From: Aureimonas sp. Leaf324
Lineage (GTDB): Bacteria; Pseudomonadota; Alphaproteobacteria; Rhizobiales; Rhizobiaceae
Direction: 5' to 3'
DNA: 64,000 bases
Assembly (NCBI RefSeq): GCF_001423245.1
Contig: NZ_LMOH01000027.1
Coordinates: forward strand, 62,001 to 126,000
The notes under the pieces were generated by a model. That model was not told the origin of the DNA and did not search any database. It saw only the letters and a list, made by a program, of their open reading frames with translations. The stretch's first letter is position 1. Every line of letters starts with the position of its first letter. A program made the translations under genes and the position numbers. This document shows positions 7,835 to 17,548 of the stretch, piece by piece.

Positions 7835-9859
7835 TCAGCCGATGCGCCCGCCGCCCTGCCGCGTGATCGCGACGACGGAGGGGCGCGTCGGCATGGCGTC
7901 GTCGAAGTCCGGCCAGCGGGTCGAGAGGTCCTCGTAGTAGGACAGGCGGCCGAAGCCCTCCCAGTCCTCGCCGCCGTCGGCCGGATGCTGCACGGCGACG
8001 AAGGCCGTCTGCATGTCGGGCAGGAGAAGGGGGCCGCACATCTCGGCGCCGACCGGCACGCGGAAGAAGAGCTTCGAGGTGCCGCGCCCGGCGCCCTCGG
8101 TCTCCACCGCCCAGAGCCCGTCGGTGCGCCCGGTGGCTTTGGGCGAGTTGCCGTCGGTCGAGACCCAGAGGCGCCCGTCGGCGTCCACCGCGCAGTTGTC
8201 GGGCATGCCGAACCAGCCGTTCTTCGTGGTCTCGGTCGAGAAGGTCGCGCCGACCTCGGCCACCGACGGATCGCCGCACTTGAGCAGCACCTCCCAGCGG
8301 CCCGTCTCGGCCGTGAAGTCGTCGCCGTCCTCATGGATCTCGATGATGTGACCGAAGGCGTTGGCCGCGCGCGGGTTGGCGGCATCGACCTGGTCGGCCT
8401 TGCGGCGCGTGTTGTTGGTCAGCATCACGTAGACCCGGCCGTTCGCGCCGTTCGGCTCGATGTCCTCGGGCCGGTCCATCGGCGTCGCCTCGAGAAGGTC
8501 GGCGGCGCGGCGCGTCTCGATCAGGACATCGGCCTGGGACCGGAAGCCGTTGGTCTCGGTGAGCGGGCCCTGGCCGTGGACGAGCGGCAGCCAGACCATG
8601 CCGCCGTCCTCGCCGAACTTGGCGACATAGAGCGTGCCCTCGTCGAGGAGGTCCATGTTGGCCGCCCGGTCGTCCGGGTTGTAGCGGCCCGCGGTGACGA
8701 ACTTGTAGACGTAGTCGAAGCGCTCGTCGTCGCCGAGATAGAAGACGACGCGGCCGTCCTTGGCCACCGTCGAGGCGGCGCCCTCGTGCTTGAAGCGGCC
8801 GAGCGCAGTGCGCTTCTTCGGCATCGAATTGGGGTCCTCGACGTCGACCTCGACCACCCAGCCGAAGCGGTTCGGCTCGTTCGGCTCCTTCGACAGGTCG
8901 AAGCGGTCGTGGAAGCGGCCCCAGGCATAGGTGCCCTCGGGAACGCCGAGACGCTTGTAGTTGCCGGCCTCCGGGTGGCCCTCGGGCAGCGTGCCCATGA
9001 AGTAGCCGTGGATGTTCTCCTCGGCCATGATGTAGGTCCCCCAGGGCGTGACGCCGCCGGCGCAGTTGTTGATCGTGCCGAAGACGCGGGTGCCGGTGGC
9101 GTCGGCATTGGTTTTCAGGCGGTCATGGCCCGCCGCGGGACCCGACAGCGCCATCTCGGTCATCGCCGTGATGCGGCGGTTCTTGGCACCGTCGCGCACC
9201 ACCTGCCATTTGCCGTTCTCTTTCCGGATCTCGACCACGGTGCCGCCATGAGCGGCCATCTCGATGTCGACGCGGGTCTTGTCGGCCGGAGCGATCTCGA
9301 GCTCCTTGACCATCTTGGCCGGGTCCTTCTTGTCGGCCTTCTCGACGACCTGCACGATCCCCGGGAACATCAGGTGCTCGTTGGTGTACTCGTGGTTCAC
9401 CACGAGAATGCCGTGCTCGGACGAGCCGTCGATCGGAATGAAGCCGACATAGTCGTTGTTGTAGCCGAACTGGCGCGCCTGGGCTTCCGGCGTCTGGCGG
9501 TTCGGGTCGAAGGCCGGGCTGTCGGGGAACAGGGCGTCGCCCCAACGCAGGAGCACGTCGGCGTCGTAGCCTTCGGCGACATGGTGATGCTGGTCGATGC
9601 CGGCCTCGACCTCCGGGAAGTCGAAGCGGGTCGCGGTCGCCGCGCGGGCGTGTTCGGCCGAGATCAGCGCCATCGGGCTGACCGTCGCGGCGATCGCGGC
9701 GGTCGCAAGCGAGCCGCGCAGGAAGTCGCGGCGCGAGAAGCGCGCCGCGATGATCTCGCCCATCGTGCGGTTCGCGGTCGGGTTCAGGCCCTCGCCTTCG
9801 GCCTCCTCGAGGCGGCTGGTCGGAAACACGGCGTGGCGCGGCGTGACGTGTTCGTTCAT
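7835..9859 (-). CDS. PhoX-family alkaline phosphatase, Tat-exported
   Basis: Predicted periplasmic or surface phosphatase of the PhoX (DUF839) family, a calcium/iron enzyme that releases phosphate from organic esters. 674 residues. A twin-arginine motif SRRDFL at 42-47 is followed by a hydrophobic stretch (51-67) and AHARA cleavage region, so it is exported folded. Typical family segments include VVNHEYTNEH, NNCAGGVTPWGTY and the C-terminal GMPDNCAVD. ATG 9859 has GAGGGA eight bases upstream. A PHO box lies 54 bases before the start, supporting induction by phosphate starvation through PhoB. Confidence 0.92.
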   Translation of the reverse strand: MNEHVTPRHAVFPTSRLEEAEGEGLNPTANRTMGEIIAARFSRRDFLRGSLATAAIAATVSPMALISAEHARAATATRFDFPEVEAGIDQHHHVAEGYDADVLLRWGDALFPDSPAFDPNRQTPEAQARQFGYNNDYVGFIPIDGSSEHGILVVNHEYTNEHLMFPGIVQVVEKADKKDPAKMVKELEIAPADKTRVDIEMAAHGGTVVEIRKENGKWQVVRDGAKNRRITAMTEMALSGPAAGHDRLKTNADATGTRVFGTINNCAGGVTPWGTYIMAEENIHGYFMGTLPEGHPEAGNYKRLGVPEGTYAWGRFHDRFDLSKEPNEPNRFGWVVEVDVEDPNSMPKKRTALGRFKHEGAASTVAKDGRVVFYLGDDERFDYVYKFVTAGRYNPDDRAANMDLLDEGTLYVAKFGEDGGMVWLPLVHGQGPLTETNGFRSQADVLIETRRAADLLEATPMDRPEDIEPNGANGRVYVMLTNNTRRKADQVDAANPRAANAFGHIIEIHEDGDDFTAETGRWEVLLKCGDPSVAEVGATFSTETTKNGWFGMPDNCAVDADGRLWVSTDGNSPKATGRTDGLWAVETEGAGRGTSKLFFRVPVGAEMCGPLLLPDMQTAFVAVQHPADGGEDWEGFGRLSYYEDLSTRWPDFDDAMPTRPSVVAITRQGGGRIG

Positions 9860-9912
9860 TGGAGCGGTCCCTCGTCCCTTGGAATGGTTCCAGGCCGCCC
9901 TAGCGAGGCAAG

Positions 9913-9930
9913 GTCACAGAGCGATGACAT
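9913..9930 (-). promoter_or_regulatory. PHO box (PhoB site) of phoX
   Basis: Read on the minus strand, ATGTCAT-CGCT-CTGTGAC matches the PhoB consensus of two CTGTCA(T/C) heptamers spaced by four bases with one mismatch in each heptamer. A TAGGGC hexamer begins ten bases further on, the position of a -10 element in PhoB-activated promoters, and phoX starts downstream. Confidence 0.75.
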
Positions 9931-10051
9931 GCGGAACCAGGGCGCGCGCGTTCACGGGGGTGTGAAGCGGGAACTGTGACGGCGCATGCCGCGTCCGGTC
10001 CGCAGGAGGGCCGCGATCCCGTGGCCCGGCTCCTTTCAGGATACGACGCTC

Positions 10052-10420
10052 ATGACGCCATCCGTCCGCCCCGCGCTCGTTGCGGCACTTCTCGCCTTTG
10101 CCGCCCTGCCGGCCCACGCGCAGGACGCCGGCGCCCCTCAGCCGCCCGTGCCCTCCGTGACGAGTGGGTCCGAAACGCAGGATTCCGGGGTTGGCGATCT
10201 GGAAACCGCCGAATGGATCGGCAAGCCGGTGATGAGTTCGGACCGGAAGCCCGTCGGCACGCTGCGCGAGGTCCGCACGGCGAGCGATACCGCCGATGCC
10301 GGCATCCTCGTGGTTGAGCGCGAGGGCGGCGCGACGGTGGAGGTGCCGATGCAGGGCGCGGCCTTCGACGGAACGTCGGTCGTGGTCACGCCGCTGGCGG
10401 ACGCCATCGCTGCCAACTGA
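10052..10420 (+). CDS. Exported PRC-barrel-like small protein
   Basis: 122 residues with a clear signal peptide (1-24, ending AHA-QD). Residues about 52-118 look like a PRC-barrel fold: IGKPVMSSDRKPVGTLREV followed by GILVVEREGGATVEVPM. PRC-barrel proteins of this type in alphaproteobacteria are small periplasmic proteins of unclear role. The start at 10052 has AGGA upstream; the longer frame from 9986 lacks a signal-like start. It converges on the serine protease gene across a shared terminator. Confidence 0.75.
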   Translation: MTPSVRPALVAALLAFAALPAHAQDAGAPQPPVPSVTSGSETQDSGVGDLETAEWIGKPVMSSDRKPVGTLREVRTASDTADAGILVVEREGGATVEVPMQGAAFDGTSVVVTPLADAIAAN

Positions 10421-10435
10421 GCGGGTCATGAAAAA

Positions 10436-10470
10436 AAGGCCGGGCGCCCGTCGGGGCGCCCGGCCTTTTC
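10436..10470. terminator. Bidirectional rho-independent terminator
   Basis: A 14-base-pair GC-rich stem (10436-10449 with 10454-10467), four-base loop, seven A residues on the left and TTTT on the right. It serves the PRC-barrel gene on the plus strand and the serine protease on the minus strand. Confidence 0.92.
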
Positions 10471-10486
10471 GGAAGGCTTGTCGACC

Positions 10487-11986
10487 TCAGTTCGAGCCGA
10501 GGCAGAGCACCGGGTAGATCGAGTCCTGCACCTTGGCGGTCGCATCCGGCACGCTTTCGAGCGCTGCCGAGGCATCGGCGGTCTCGAAGGCGACGTGGTG
10601 CGTCTGGAGGAAGCGGGCGGCGGCGTCCGGGCGGATCGCGAAGTTGATGGACTGCGGAATGTCGCCCGTGAGATCGGCCACCGCGACGGCGTTGAGCTTG
10701 GCGGTGACGACGCCGACAACGCGGCCGGCGAGATCGACCAGCGGGCCGCCGGAATTGCCGGGCTGCACGGGCGCCGAGATCTGCAGGTAGTTCGCGTCGT
10801 TCATCAGCCCCATCAGCGACGAGACGTTGCCGCGCGTCACGTTCAGGCTGTCGGCGAGGATCGAACGCAGCGGGAAGCCGAGCGCCAGGACGTCCTCGCC
10901 GAGCCGCGGCTTGCCGGCGACGATCGGGAGCGGCTTGCCGACCTTGGCGTCGACCTTCAGGAGCGCGAGGTCGTGGTCCTCGTCGACCACCACCTTGGAC
11001 GCTGCGCCGAGATCGCCGACGAGCACGGTCTTGCAGGCCTTGGCGACATGGGCGTTCGTCAGGAGCCAGCCGTCCTTCGACACGACGAAGCCGGTGCCGG
11101 AGGAATCGAAGCCCGGCGAGGGGTTGGCGAGCGACGGCGATTCGGACTTCGGCGTCGAGGCCTTGGCGTGCTCGCCCTCGCCGAACGCAACACCCTCGGC
11201 CCGGCCGCTCTCGAAGAGGCGCGCCATCGGGCCGACGTCGCCCGAGCGCGGCTCGCCGGCAAAGGGCTCGACGGACCCGGCCGCGACCTGGGCGTAAGGG
11301 GCGATCACCGAGGCATGCGCCGCGTTCCAGGCGACCGAGAAGCCGCGCAGGTCGCTGCCGCGGCCGGAGAAGCGGATCAGGAAGTCGCGGCCGTCCTCGT
11401 GGCCGCGGATGGTGAAGCCGTCGTTGGCCTTCGAGGCCTCGCTCACCGTCTTGTTCGGCCCGGTCTGCGACAGGACGCCGTAGACGCCGTCGAGCGTGTA
11501 GCCTTCCTTGGAGAAGCGCACGGTCTCGATCTCGACGCCGCCGTCGTCCGAGCGCCAGAGGCTGCCGACCTCGGTCTCGCCGACCGGGGCGACCACGTTG
11601 CCGGGCAGGCCAAGGCGCACGCCGGTGGCCTCGTCGGTCACCTGCACGAAGCCGGCGGCGTCGCGCGCGGCGTCACTCTTCTCGATCACGAGCTTCAGGA
11701 AAGCGTCGTCCATCACGCCGTCGGCAGCGAGGCCATGGCGGGCCTGGAAGTCGCGCACGGCGCGCAGCGTCTGCGGTCCGATGCGCCCGTCGAACGGCCC
11801 GGCATAATCGCCGGTCCAGGTCAGGCGGTGCTGAAGACCCGTGCGGAAGGCGAGATCGGTGTGCTGGTTGTAGAGGGTCGCGAGGTCGGCCTCGGCGCCG
11901 CTCGCGGCCATGGCCGGAACGGTCACGGCCACGGGTGCCGCGCATAGAAGCAGGCCTGCCAGAACCGCCGTCGTCACGCCGCGCAT
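10487..11986 (-). CDS. Trypsin-like serine protease with peptidoglycan-binding domain
   Basis: 499 residues, exported by a signal peptide (1-28). Residues about 55-100 form a peptidoglycan-binding type 1 domain (AGPFDGRIGPQTLRAVRDFQ). The C-terminal protease domain (about 292-480) keeps the catalytic triad: His313 (TNAHV), Asp339 (DHDLALL) and Ser412 in GNSGGPL. The architecture suggests a DegP/HtrA-like stress protease held at the cell wall, but no PDZ domain is visible. Start 11986 gives a proper signal peptide; the 24 extra residues of the longer frame do not. Confidence 0.88.
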   Translation of the reverse strand: MRGVTTAVLAGLLLCAAPVAVTVPAMAASGAEADLATLYNQHTDLAFRTGLQHRLTWTGDYAGPFDGRIGPQTLRAVRDFQARHGLAADGVMDDAFLKLVIEKSDAARDAAGFVQVTDEATGVRLGLPGNVVAPVGETEVGSLWRSDDGGVEIETVRFSKEGYTLDGVYGVLSQTGPNKTVSEASKANDGFTIRGHEDGRDFLIRFSGRGSDLRGFSVAWNAAHASVIAPYAQVAAGSVEPFAGEPRSGDVGPMARLFESGRAEGVAFGEGEHAKASTPKSESPSLANPSPGFDSSGTGFVVSKDGWLLTNAHVAKACKTVLVGDLGAASKVVVDEDHDLALLKVDAKVGKPLPIVAGKPRLGEDVLALGFPLRSILADSLNVTRGNVSSLMGLMNDANYLQISAPVQPGNSGGPLVDLAGRVVGVVTAKLNAVAVADLTGDIPQSINFAIRPDAAARFLQTHHVAFETADASAALESVPDATAKVQDSIYPVLCLGSN

Positions 11987-12157
11987 TGCCGTTGCCCCCG
12001 TTCCATCACTCGCAGAAGAAACGCAGCACAACCCGTTTCGATCCCACGCATTAAACATTTGTCAAGCTTTGGAATGGACGATTTTCCGGTTGGTTTCCGG
12101 AACGTGTGGAAAACCGGGCGAATCGAAGCCAAATGCCGTGGCCGGACGGCCATGGAT

Positions 12158-13282
12158 TCAGGTGTGCGGCAGGTGTCCCGGCGCCTTGTCTTGTCCAAGT
12201 TCGGCGCCCGCGATCTTTTCGCCGCGCCGGATCAGCTTCTCGGTGGAGATCAGGATCTGGTCGACGTCGCGCGTGGTCTGGCCGAGATGCGTCTTCAACG
12301 CCGCGACCCGCGCGTCGAGCCGCTGCAGGTCCTCCGACAGGAGAACCACCTCGCGCTGGATGAGCCCCGCCTCGCGCCGCATGCGCTGGTCCTTCAGAAG
12401 CGCCTTCACCACCTCGATCGACAGCATCAGGAGCGATGGCGAGACGATCACCACGCGCGCGCGATGTGCCCGCTGGATAATGTCGCTGAAATGCTCGTTG
12501 ATCTCGGCGAACACCGACTCCGACGGCACGAAGATGAAGGCAGTGTCCTGCGTCTCGCCGGGCAGGAGGTACTTTTCCGACACGGCGCGCACGTGCGCCT
12601 CCATGTCACGGCGAAGGCGCGCGGCGGCGACGTCCCGCGCCTCGTCGCTCGGCGCTTCGCGAAACGCGGTCCAGGCCTCGAGCGGGAACTTGGCGTCCAC
12701 CACCAGCGCCGGCGCGCCGTTCGGCATCGGGATCAGGCAGTCCGGCCGCTTGCCGTTCGAGAGCGTCGCCTGGAACGAGTAGGCGCCCGGCGGCAGGGCG
12801 TCCATGACGATCGCCTCCATCCGCGCCTGCCCGAAGGCGCCGCGCGCCTGCTTGTTGGCGAGGATGTCCTGCAGCCGCACGACCTCGCCGGCGAGCCCCT
12901 GGATCTGCCCCTGCGCCCGGTCGATCACCGCGAGCCGCTCGGCGAGCTTCGACAGCGTCTCGCCGGTGCGCGCCTGCGCCTCGGTGAGGGAATGGCCGAC
13001 GCGCTGGCCCATGCCGTCGAGCCGCTCCGACACGGCGCGAGCGAGGTCGGCCTGCCGCGCGCCGAGCATCTCGCCCATCGACTGGACACGTCCGGCAAGC
13101 TCCGCCTGCGCCTGCAGAATGTCCTGCGCGCTCTCGCCCTCACGGCTCGGGCGACGCCAGACCAGCCGGACGAGGAGCGCCAGGATGCCGACGAGGAGCA
13201 GCGCCTCGCCCCATGAGAGCGCGATGCCGAACGGGGCGGCCAGCGGGCGGTCGAGAAAGGCGGCGAGGGCGGAGAATTCCAT
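12158..13282 (-). CDS. rmuC: DNA recombination protein RmuC
   Basis: RmuC-family protein thought to limit recombination at inverted repeats. 374 residues: one N-terminal membrane helix (22-42), a long coiled coil (about 55-140), then a restriction-endonuclease-like core with LVVDAKFPLEAW and FIFVPSESVFAEI. Start 13282 (MEFSALAAF) is preferred; the longer frame would use TTG. Divergent from def. The molecular activity is inferred from the family and has not been shown here. Confidence 0.92.
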   Translation of the reverse strand: MEFSALAAFLDRPLAAPFGIALSWGEALLLVGILALLVRLVWRRPSREGESAQDILQAQAELAGRVQSMGEMLGARQADLARAVSERLDGMGQRVGHSLTEAQARTGETLSKLAERLAVIDRAQGQIQGLAGEVVRLQDILANKQARGAFGQARMEAIVMDALPPGAYSFQATLSNGKRPDCLIPMPNGAPALVVDAKFPLEAWTAFREAPSDEARDVAAARLRRDMEAHVRAVSEKYLLPGETQDTAFIFVPSESVFAEINEHFSDIIQRAHRARVVIVSPSLLMLSIEVVKALLKDQRMRREAGLIQREVVLLSEDLQRLDARVAALKTHLGQTTRDVDQILISTEKLIRRGEKIAGAELGQDKAPGHLPHT

Positions 13283-13380
13283 TGTTCCGAGGCTAGCCGA
13301 TTCTGCGATGGCGGGCCAGATCAAAACGGGAACATGCGGGCGCGGTTGACCGCTTCGCGGCTTGCGATTACCTGACGCCC

Positions 13381-13899
13381 ATGAGCGTCAAGCCCCTTGT
13401 CATCCTGCCCGATCCGATCCTGCGCCGCGCGTCCGAGCCCGTGTCCCGCGTCGACGACACGCTGAAGCGTTTCACCGACGACATGCTGGAGACGATGTAC
13501 GATGCCCCCGGCATCGGGCTGGCCGCCATCCAGGTCGGCGAGCCGCTTCGCATCGTCACGATCGACCTGTCGAAGGAGGACGATCCGGAAAAGGCGCCGC
13601 AGATCTTCCTGAACCCGGAGATCCTCGCCTCGTCCGACGAGCGCTCGATCTACGAGGAGGGGTGCCTCTCGATCCCCGACTACTATGCCGAGGTCGAGCG
13701 GCCGGCCAAGGTCACGGTGCGCTATCTCGGCCTCGATGGACAGACGCACGAGATCGAGGCGGACGGCCTGTTGGCCACCTGCCTCCAGCACGAGATCGAC
13801 CATCTCAACGGCGTCCTCTTCATCGACTACATCTCGAAGCTGAAGCGCGACATGGTGATCCGCAAGTTCTCCAAGGCGTCGAAGCGCGGCGGCGCGTGA
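13381..13899 (+). CDS. def: Peptide deformylase
   Basis: Removes the formyl group from the N-terminal methionine of new proteins. 172 residues. All three motifs are intact: [10 protein letters not shown] (44-53), EEGCLSIP with metal ligand Cys95, and QHEIDHLNG with His137, Glu138 and His141. fmt follows after seven bases, so the enzymes that add and remove the formyl group are in one operon. Confidence 0.98.
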   Translation: MSVKPLVILPDPILRRASEPVSRVDDTLKRFTDDMLETMYDAPGIGLAAIQVGEPLRIVTIDLSKEDDPEKAPQIFLNPEILASSDERSIYEEGCLSIPDYYAEVERPAKVTVRYLGLDGQTHEIEADGLLATCLQHEIDHLNGVLFIDYISKLKRDMVIRKFSKASKRGGA

Positions 13900-13906
13900 G
13901 CCGCCG

Positions 13907-14851
13907 ATGACCCTTCGCCTCGTCTTCATGGGAACGCCGGATTTCTCGGTCCCCACCCTTCGCGCGCTCCACGAGGCCGGCCACGAGATCGCCGCCGTCT
14001 ACACCCAGCCGCCCCGTCCGGCCGGTCGCCGCGGCCTCGAGACGGTGGCCTCGCCGGTCGAGCAGGAAGCGCGCCGGCTGGGTCTTTCCGTCCGCAGCCC
14101 CGTCTCGTTGAAGGGGGCCGAGGAGCAGGCGGCCTTTGCCGCGCTCCGGGCCGACGTCGCCGTGGTCGTCGCCTACGGCCTTCTCCTGCCGAAGCCGATC
14201 CTCGAGGCGCCGCGCTTCGGGGCACTGAACGGCCACGGCTCGCTCCTGCCGCGCTGGCGGGGCGCCGCGCCCATCCAGCGGGCGATCGAGGCGGGCGATA
14301 CGGTGACCGGCATGATGGTGATGGGCATGGAGGCCGGCCTCGACACCGGCCCCGTCGCGCTGACGCAGGAGGTCGCGATCGGGCCGACGGATACGGCGCG
14401 CGAGGTGCACGACCGCCTGTCGGCGGCCTCCGCCGCCCTGATGGTCGAGGCGATGACCCGTCTCGAGGACGGCTCGCTCCGCTTCGAGACGCAGGACGCG
14501 ATCGCCGCGCGGACAGGCCGCGAGGTGAAATACGCCGCCAAGATCGAGAAGGGCGAGGCCGCCGTCGACTGGTCGCGGCCCGCCGCCGAGATCGCCCGGC
14601 GCATCAACGCCTTCTCGCCCTTTCCGGGCGCCTGGACGGTGCTCGGCGGCGAGCGGCTGAAGCTCCTGCGCGCGGCGGCCGAGGAGGGCCGGGGCGAGCC
14701 GGGCTTGGCGCTTGACGACGCGCTGCTGGTCGCGGCCGGCGAGGGGGCGGTGCGGCTCCTCGAGGTGCAGAAGGCCGGTGGCAAGGGGAGCGACGCGGCG
14801 GGTTTCCTGCGCGGCGCGAAGGTGCCGGCCGGCACGCGCTTCGGCGCCTGA
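13907..14851 (+). CDS. fmt: Methionyl-tRNA formyltransferase
   Basis: Formylates initiator Met-tRNA using 10-formyltetrahydrofolate. 314 residues. The formyltransferase domain has [10 protein letters not shown] near the N-terminus, the catalytic Asn108 and His110 before [13 protein letters not shown] (112-124), and Asp146 in GLDTGP. The C-terminal OB-fold tRNA-binding domain covers about 207-310. It sits between def and truA with four bases to the next start. Confidence 0.98.
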   Translation: MTLRLVFMGTPDFSVPTLRALHEAGHEIAAVYTQPPRPAGRRGLETVASPVEQEARRLGLSVRSPVSLKGAEEQAAFAALRADVAVVVAYGLLLPKPILEAPRFGALNGHGSLLPRWRGAAPIQRAIEAGDTVTGMMVMGMEAGLDTGPVALTQEVAIGPTDTAREVHDRLSAASAALMVEAMTRLEDGSLRFETQDAIAARTGREVKYAAKIEKGEAAVDWSRPAAEIARRINAFSPFPGAWTVLGGERLKLLRAAAEEGRGEPGLALDDALLVAAGEGAVRLLEVQKAGGKGSDAAGFLRGAKVPAGTRFGA

Positions 14852-14855
14852 CGCG

Positions 14856-15701
14856 ATGCCCCGCTACAAGCTGACCATCGAATACGACGGCTCGACCTAT
14901 TGCGGCTGGCAGCGCCAGAAGAACGGCATCTCCGTGCAGGAAACCGTGGAACGGGCGCTTCTCGCCTTCTGCGGCGACGAGGTCACCCTGTTCGGCGCGG
15001 GGCGCACGGATGCCGGCGTCCACGCGACGGGGCAGGTCGCCCATGTCGACATCGCCAGGCGTTGGAAGACCGACACGGTGCGCGATGCCCTCAATGCGTA
15101 TCTTCGCGAGGAGGGGGGCGTTGCCATCCTCGCCGCCGAGGAGATGCCGGACACGTTCGACGCGCGTTTCTCGGCCAGCAAGCGGCACTATCTCTACCGC
15201 ATCCTCAACCGCCGCCCGCCGCCCTCGATCCTGAAGGGACAGGTCTGGTGGGTCTGGCGACCGCTCGACGTCGAGGCGATGGACCGGGCCGCCAAGCGGC
15301 TTCTGGGCACCCACGACTTCAACACGTTCCGCTCGGTGAACTGCCAGGCGAAGAACCCGGTGCGCACGCTGGAGCGGCTCGACGTCGTGGCGGCGCCGGG
15401 CGGCGAGGTGCATCTCCACGCCTCCGCGCAGTCCTTCCTGCACAACCAGATCCGCTCCTTCGCGGGCTCGCTGAAACTCGTCGGCGAGGGGCGCTGGAGC
15501 GAGGACGATCTCGTGGCGGCGCTGGAATCGCGCGACCGCAAGCGCTGCGGCCCGGTCGCCCCGCCGGACGGGCTCTACCTCACCCGCGTCGACTACGCGC
15601 CCGAAGCCACCTGGGGCGTGCCGCGCCCGGCGCCGGGATCTCCGGCCTCACCCGACCGCCACCCCGAAGAGATCGGAGACGGCGGCGAAGGAGAGGAGTG
15701 A
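14856..15701 (+). CDS. truA: tRNA pseudouridine(38-40) synthase TruA
   Basis: Converts uridines 38-40 of the tRNA anticodon arm to pseudouridine. 281 residues. The catalytic aspartate is Asp52 in [11 protein letters not shown], and [18 protein letters not shown] is seen near the end of the core. About 25-30 residues rich in Pro, Gly, Glu and Asp extend past the usual C-terminus. This tail is read from DNA that is antisense to the end of the next gene, with a 54-base convergent overlap. Third gene of the def-fmt-truA operon. Confidence 0.97.
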   Translation: MPRYKLTIEYDGSTYCGWQRQKNGISVQETVERALLAFCGDEVTLFGAGRTDAGVHATGQVAHVDIARRWKTDTVRDALNAYLREEGGVAILAAEEMPDTFDARFSASKRHYLYRILNRRPPPSILKGQVWWVWRPLDVEAMDRAAKRLLGTHDFNTFRSVNCQAKNPVRTLERLDVVAAPGGEVHLHASAQSFLHNQIRSFAGSLKLVGEGRWSEDDLVAALESRDRKRCGPVAPPDGLYLTRVDYAPEATWGVPRPAPGSPASPDRHPEEIGDGGEGEE

Positions 15702-16277
15702 GACGAAGATCATCATCGTCACGATGGCGATCGCGAGCGGGATGTCGCAGCTCGTCGCCACCGCGATCAGCCGCACCGTCAGCCCGATCGACAGGAGCGC
15801 GATGACAAGGCCGAGAATTTGCGTGAGTTCGCTCGGACCTCCGACGAGGAGGATGAGGAAGAAGGGCGAGAAGACCCAGGTCAGGAACGCCCCGCCCCAG
15901 TTCACCGCGACCACGAACGGCACCATGCGCCGCTCGAAGCCGATGTGTCGGGCGGCGATGCCGACCAGGAAGAGCGGCAGGAGCCAGGCCGTGAGGTCGG
16001 CCAGCGCATGGGCAGCCAGCGCCGTGAGGGGGCTCGCCGCGCTGGCGCCGCGCTCGACGCGCTCGAACTCCAGCCAGGACAGGGCGGTCGGCGGCAGGGC
16101 CACGACCAGCGCCGCGAAGGAGCGCCAGAACCCGTCCGCCGACAGATCGAACCGGTCGAGGCCGCGGCGGTCCCCGGCCATCAGGCGCCAGGCCCCGGTG
16201 AAATAGCGCCCGATCTCGGGCAGCGTCGGCAGGAAGTCAGGACTGGGCGGCGAACCAGCGGGCAACGAAGGTTTCAT
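15648..16277 (-). CDS. Multi-pass membrane protein of unknown function
   Basis: 209 residues with about five hydrophobic helices (roughly 52-67, 84-108, 118-137, 142-165 and 172-200). No motif was recognised. The N-terminus ([15 protein letters not shown]) is soluble. Its ATG overlaps the 3-prime end of dapE by 41 bases on the same strand, so the two are translationally linked. Its own 3-prime end overlaps truA by 54 bases in the opposite direction. A gene of this type next to dapE and truA is common in Rhizobiales. Confidence 0.85.
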   Translation of the reverse strand: MKPSLPAGSPPSPDFLPTLPEIGRYFTGAWRLMAGDRRGLDRFDLSADGFWRSFAALVVALPPTALSWLEFERVERGASAASPLTALAAHALADLTAWLLPLFLVGIAARHIGFERRMVPFVVAVNWGGAFLTWVFSPFFLILLVGGPSELTQILGLVIALLSIGLTVRLIAVATSCDIPLAIAIVTMMIFVSLLSFAAVSDLFGVAVG

Positions 16278-17406
16278 AGATGGCCGTCAGCGTTTCGAGG
16301 TCCGAGAGGGCGACCCTCTCATTGGCCATATGCATGGTGGCGCCCACAAGGCCGAATTCCACCACCGGGCAGTGGTTCTTGATGAAACGCGCGTCCGAGG
16401 TGCCCCCGGAGGTGGAGAGTTCGGGCCGGCGCCCGGTCACCGCCTCCACCGCCGCCGAGAGCGCGTGCGTCAGGGGGCCGGGCGCCGTCACGAAGACGTC
16501 CGACACCGGCTCGCGCCAGGAGATCTCGTACGGCGCGCCGCCGAGTGCCGCTTCGATCCGCCGCAGGAGCTCGGCGCGCAGCGTTTCCGGCGACCAGCGG
16601 TCGTTGAAGCGCACGTTGAAGGCGAGGGTGACGCGGCCCGCGATGACGTTGGTCGCCGCATTGCCGGTGTCGACCGCGGTGATCTCGAGGTTCGAGGGCT
16701 GGAACGCCTCGCTGCCCCCGTCGAGCGGCGGCTCGTTCAGCGCATCGACCGCGGCGGCGAGGCGGCGCATCGGATTGTCGGCAAGGTGCGGATAGGCGAC
16801 ATGGCCCTGCCGCCCGAGAAGCGCCAAGCGCCCTGACAGCGAGCCGCGCCGCCCGATCTTGATCATGTCGCCGAGCGCCCGCGGGTTGGTGGGCTCGCCG
16901 ACGAGGCAGGCGTCGAAGCGCTCGCCCCGCGCTTCGGCGAACTCGAGGAGCTTCACCGTGCCGTTGATCGCCGGCCCTTCCTCGTCGCCGGTAATGAGGA
17001 GGGAGACGCGCCCTGTGTCCAGCGCGCCGCGTACCTGGAGCCGCGCCAGCGCGGCGACGAAGCAGGCGATGCCGCCCTTCATGTCGACCGCGCCGCGCCC
17101 GAACATCTCGCCGTTCTCGATCGCACCGGAGAACGGGCCGTGCCGCCAGTCCGCCTCGGGCCCCGGCGGCACCACGTCCGTGTGGCCGGCAAAGCAGAGA
17201 TGCGGCCCCGTCTCGCCGCGCCGCGCGAAGAGATTCTCGACGTCGGGCGTGCCGTCTTGTGCGAACACCGGGCGCTCGATCGAAAAGCCCAAGGGCTCCA
17301 GCAGTGCGGAGAGTTCCGCGAGCGCGCCGCCCTCCTCGGGCGTCACGGACGGGCAGCGCAGGAGGCGCAGAAGATTCGCGGCGGGATCGATGGGGAGCGT
17401 CGTCAT
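16237..17406 (-). CDS. dapE: Succinyl-diaminopimelate desuccinylase
   Basis: Zinc enzyme of the succinylase branch of lysine and meso-diaminopimelate synthesis. 389 residues, normal length. Metal and catalytic residues are visible: His75 in CFAGHTDVVPPG, Asp108 in GRGAVDMKGG, and Glu142-Glu143 in TGDEEGPA. GGTSDARFIKNH near the C-terminus is typical of DapE rather than other M20 peptidases. Start 17406 (MTTLPIDP) is preferred over an ATG 16 codons upstream. dapD, the earlier enzyme of the pathway, lies 1.8 kb away. Confidence 0.96.
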   Translation of the reverse strand: MTTLPIDPAANLLRLLRCPSVTPEEGGALAELSALLEPLGFSIERPVFAQDGTPDVENLFARRGETGPHLCFAGHTDVVPPGPEADWRHGPFSGAIENGEMFGRGAVDMKGGIACFVAALARLQVRGALDTGRVSLLITGDEEGPAINGTVKLLEFAEARGERFDACLVGEPTNPRALGDMIKIGRRGSLSGRLALLGRQGHVAYPHLADNPMRRLAAAVDALNEPPLDGGSEAFQPSNLEITAVDTGNAATNVIAGRVTLAFNVRFNDRWSPETLRAELLRRIEAALGGAPYEISWREPVSDVFVTAPGPLTHALSAAVEAVTGRRPELSTSGGTSDARFIKNHCPVVEFGLVGATMHMANERVALSDLETLTAIYETFVARWFAAQS

Positions 17407-17530
17407 GGCGTCCGGTTTAGCGTCCCCGACCGGGCTCGGATACGATTTTTCCACGGATCGCGGAACCTTTCGTCGCAGGAGCGGGTCGGCGAATCATGCC
17501 GCGGATTCAGTCGGATAGTGCGGCGCGATC

Positions 17531-17548
17531 CTGTCTGGAATCTGTCAA
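17531..17548 (+). promoter_or_regulatory. Weak PHO-box-like direct repeat
   Basis: CTGTCTG-GAAT-CTGTCAA has two CTGTC cores exactly 11 bases apart, the spacing of a PHO box, with two and one mismatches. It lies in the 307-base gap between dapE and the lytic transglycosylase gene, 166 bases before the latter. The rest of this gap shows nothing else clear. Confidence 0.25.

Noticed and set aside
7661..9979. 772-codon plus-strand frame opposite phoX
   Set aside because: The protein is low in recognisable motifs and mirrors the phoX codons, while the minus strand encodes a complete PhoX with a Tat signal and upstream PHO box.
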